The notes beneath the pieces are model-generated. The model was given only the letters and a program-made list of their open reading frames with translations. It was not told the DNA's origin and made no database searches. This document shows, piece after piece, positions 15,139 to 17,255 of a DNA stretch of 17,255 bases. Numbering within the stretch: position 1 is the stretch's first letter; every line of letters begins with the position of its first letter. A program made the position numbers and the translations under genes. Location: NCBI GenBank assembly GCA_028277295.1, contig JANQGN010000087.1:1-17255 (forward strand). Direction: 5' to 3'. The stretch is from Rhodospira sp. (GTDB lineage: Bacteria > Pseudomonadota > Alphaproteobacteria > Rhodospirillales > Rhodospirillaceae).

Positions 15139-15166
15139 CGGCGGTTCCAAGCGGGTGATGGTGGCG

Positions 15167-16048
15167 TCAATGCTTCCGGGCGCGGCGCGCGCGATCCACT
15201 AGGCGCTCGATCATCGGCGTCAGGATCAACTGCATGGCCAGATCAAGCTTGTTGCCGGGAATGACGATGGAGTTGGCCCGCGACATCCAGCTATCGCGAA
15301 TCATCGACGTCAGGTAGGCAAAGTCGATGCCACGGGGATTGCGGAAGCGGATCACCACCAGGGATTCGTCGGCGGTCGGAATCCACCGCGCCACGAAGGG
15401 GTTGGAGGTGTCCACGACCGGAACGCGCTGAAAGTTGATGTCGGTCTGCGTGAACTGAGGCGTGATCTCGTGCGCGTAGGAGTACATGCGGCGCAGAATC
15501 ACGTCCTGCACGGCCTCGGTGGAGTAGCCCCGGGTGGCGCGGTCGCGGTGAATCTTCTGGATCCACTCCAGGTTGATAACAGGCACCACGCCAATCTTCA
15601 TGTCGGCGTACTGGGCGACATTGACGGTGTCGGTGGCAACGGTGCCGTGCAGGCCCTCGTAAAACAGCAGGTCGCAGTCCTCACCGATGTCCCGCCAGTC
15701 CGTGAAGTGGCCGGGAGGCACGCCGTATTTCTCGGCCTCGTCGGTGTCGTGTACATAGTTGCGGGTGCGGCCGCGACCGGTCTCGGAGAACGCCCTGAAA
15801 GAATTCTCCAGTTCTTTCAGAAGGTTGGCGTCCAGGCTGAAGTGGCTGAAGGTGTGATCGCCGGCCTCGTTGCGACGCTCCACCTCGGCCTTCATTTCCG
15901 CGCGGTTGTAGCGATGGAAGGCGTCCCCTTCGATCATCGCGGCGATGACACCCTCGCGGCGGAAGATCTGGTCGAACGTGTGCTTGACCGTCGAGGTGCC
16001 GGCGCCGGATGAGCCAACCACCGAGATGATGGGATACTTCTGAGACAT
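15167..16048 (-). CDS. prk: Phosphoribulokinase (proteobacterial type)
   Basis: A 293-residue kinase that phosphorylates ribulose-5-phosphate to ribulose-1,5-bisphosphate, the CO2 acceptor used by RuBisCO. The P-loop GSSGAGTST (12-20) follows ISVV. Residues known to matter in the Rhodobacter sphaeroides enzyme fall at the same numbers here: Asp42, His45 and Arg49 in GDAFHRYNR, and Lys165, Arg168, Asp169 and Arg173 in QKIHRDRATRGYS. Length and motifs match the bacterial octameric, NADH-responsive class, not the longer redox-regulated plant class. A strong GGAGGGG lies 8 bases before the ATG with an unusual run of T in the spacer, so a frame extending to 16219 was rejected. It lies 71 bases after fbp in the same operon. 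This gene is the strongest evidence for carbon fixation by this organism. Confidence 0.98.
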   Translation of the reverse strand: MSQKYPIISVVGSSGAGTSTVKHTFDQIFRREGVIAAMIEGDAFHRYNRAEMKAEVERRNEAGDHTFSHFSLDANLLKELENSFRAFSETGRGRTRNYVHDTDEAEKYGVPPGHFTDWRDIGEDCDLLFYEGLHGTVATDTVNVAQYADMKIGVVPVINLEWIQKIHRDRATRGYSTEAVQDVILRRMYSYAHEITPQFTQTDINFQRVPVVDTSNPFVARWIPTADESLVVIRFRNPRGIDFAYLTSMIRDSWMSRANSIVIPGNKLDLAMQLILTPMIERLVDRARRARKH

Positions 16049-16119
16049 AAAAAATCCCCTCCCTGCTTCAGGGCCGTTTTGTTTGGCTTGATTGTCGAGG
16101 CCCTGCGTTGGGCCGGTGG

Positions 16120-17136
16120 TCAGGCTCGGAACAGCCCGCGCGTGCCGAACAGAGGCGCCGCGGTGTCCTGGAAGTCTGGATCGGTATGATAGCGCCGCAC
16201 CCGGTCCACCTTGGAGCACGAGCCGAACACCAGCGGTGCGCGGTCATGCAAACCCTCCGGTGCCGTCTCCAGGACACGCCGGCTGCCGTCGGTGGCGCCG
16301 CCGCCAGCCTGCTCGGTCACGAAGGCGATGGGCGCCACGTCGAAGACGTGCCGCAGCGTCCCCTGTTCATGGCCGGGACGATCGTCGCGCGGGTAGAGGA
16401 ACACGCCGCCGAGGGTCAGGATTCGATGAGTCTCGGCCACCAGCGACGCCACCCAGCGCATCTTGAAGTCCTTTTCGCGCGGGCCTGCGGCGCCCTCCAC
16501 GCAGTCGTCGATGTAGGCGCGTATGGGGGCGTCCCAGTGCCGATAGTTGGCGGCGTTGATGGCATAGGCGGCGGCATCGACGGGCGTTTGCAGGGTGGGC
16601 TGTGTCTGACGGAAGGTGGTGGTGTCCGGGTCCAGGGTGAACACGGCGGTGCCCTGGCCAAGCGTCAGGACCAGAACCGTGGCCGGGCCGTGCATCACGT
16701 AGCCGGCGGCGATCTGCTCGTCCCCGGGACGCAGGAACGACGCCTCGGGGTTGATGGCGCGCGGGAACACGGAAAAGATAGTGCCGATGGTGGCATTGCC
16801 ATCGATGCTCGATGCGCCGTCCAGCGGGTCGACGGCCAGCGCCAGTGGCGCCGTGTCATCGAGTATGGCCACCGTGTTGAGGTCCTCGGAGGCGTAATGG
16901 GCCACCGGGGCGGTGCGCGCCGCCTCCATCAGGATGGCGTTGGCGTGGCCCTCGATGGCGCCGCGAATGGAGGCGGGGTCCTCGGGATGGGGCAGTAACG
17001 GTCCCTTTCGGACCAGGTGCCCGATGCGCGCGGTGGCCTCGGCCAGGGCGCAGAGCGCCTGGGCCAGCGCGCGCCCCTGTTCGCTGTCCTCGGTGTTGGC
17101 GGCCAGCCAGTCCGCCAGTGTCATATGCTGGGCCAT
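16120..17136 (-). CDS. fbp: Class I fructose-1,6-bisphosphatase
   Basis: A 338-residue enzyme that hydrolyses fructose-1,6-bisphosphate to fructose-6-phosphate, needed for ribulose regeneration and gluconeogenesis. The metal-binding signature is VDPLDGASSID (102-112), followed by GNATIGTIFSVF. Other family features are YASEDL (81-86), GYVMHGPATVLVLTLG (145-160), GGVFLYPRD (243-251), EQAGGGATDG (275-284) and LHDRAPLVFGS (296-306). The signature differs slightly from the common DPLDGSSNID form, and the usual ASEE is ASED here, but the key acidic residues are kept. The start at 17136 has GGAG about 12 bases upstream; an ATG at 17124 is an alternative and the frame to 17238 is not supported. It is the first gene of the fbp-prk-rpe group in this window (cbbF). 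Confidence 0.95.
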   Translation of the reverse strand: MAQHMTLADWLAANTEDSEQGRALAQALCALAEATARIGHLVRKGPLLPHPEDPASIRGAIEGHANAILMEAARTAPVAHYASEDLNTVAILDDTAPLALAVDPLDGASSIDGNATIGTIFSVFPRAINPEASFLRPGDEQIAAGYVMHGPATVLVLTLGQGTAVFTLDPDTTTFRQTQPTLQTPVDAAAYAINAANYRHWDAPIRAYIDDCVEGAAGPREKDFKMRWVASLVAETHRILTLGGVFLYPRDDRPGHEQGTLRHVFDVAPIAFVTEQAGGGATDGSRRVLETAPEGLHDRAPLVFGSCSKVDRVRRYHTDPDFQDTAAPLFGTRGLFRA

Positions 17137-17255
17137 GGATGGTGATCTCCCCGGCTTCAAAACCCCTGTTTCATTGTTGGGTTTCACCTTGGCCCAGGTG
17201 CCGCGCAAAAATCTATTGAAACTTTTTGTCCAGATCATAAAATTTTTTTATGCCG
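17137..17255 (-). promoter_or_regulatory. AT-rich leader and palindrome upstream of fbp
   Basis: The 119 bases before fbp become strongly AT-rich towards the window edge. CATAAAA at 17236-17242 and TTTTATG at 17246-17252 form a perfect 7-bp inverted repeat with a 3-base spacer. TGGACA on the minus strand nearby resembles a -35 box, but no good -10 follows at normal spacing. Calvin cycle operons are usually controlled by the LysR-type regulator CbbR, which binds AT-rich partly symmetric sites (T-N11-A type). A CbbR operator here, with cbbR possibly divergent just outside the window, is inference only. Confidence 0.35.

Overview
The window is GC-rich chromosomal DNA with dense, mostly non-overlapping genes. 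It holds phosphoribulokinase, fructose-bisphosphatase and ribulose-phosphate epimerase together (Calvin cycle genes), an adjacent Do-protease/RarA pair, and a proteobacterial-type RND pump. This suggests an autotrophic alphaproteobacterium, most plausibly a purple non-sulfur bacterium of the Rhodospirillales. That placement is inference from gene content and composition; no rRNA or tRNA gene is present to confirm it.

Layout, left to right. (1) 1-490 is non-coding, with a long palindromic repeat (26-117) and a clean 9-bp inverted repeat (328-357). (2) 491-3369, plus strand: a periplasmic Do-type serine protease and the AAA+ recombination factor RarA, joined by an ATGA overlap. (3) 3378-8528 and on to 9859: an envelope polysaccharide block. 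A polyprenyl glycosylphosphotransferase and a Wzx-like flippase lie on the minus strand. Divergent to them on the plus strand are a Wza-like export lipoprotein and a secreted Sel1-repeat protein. The divergent intergenic region (6692-7454) carries two related hairpin elements exactly 332 bp apart, with a compensatory base-pair change. (4) 9763-14047, minus strand: an RND efflux operon (lipoprotein adaptor, then permease) whose 3' end overlaps the Sel1 gene tail to tail by 97 bp. (5) 14361-17136, minus strand: a Calvin cycle operon in the order fbp, prk, rpe, preceded by an AT-rich palindrome at the right edge.

How the genes fit together. FBPase supplies fructose-6-phosphate for ribulose regeneration, epimerase makes ribulose-5-phosphate, and phosphoribulokinase converts it to the RuBisCO substrate. 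The polysaccharide genes cover chain initiation, membrane translocation and outer-membrane export. No additional glycosyltransferase, polymerase or chain-length regulator is visible, so the rest of that pathway must lie elsewhere. The adaptor and permease need an outer-membrane TolC-like partner that is not encoded here.

I found no phage, insertion sequence, CRISPR array, toxin-antitoxin or RNA gene. The least explained parts are the paired hairpins at 6889-7318, the palindromic repeats at 26-117 and 8535-8609, and the SPOR-like/Sel1 protein.
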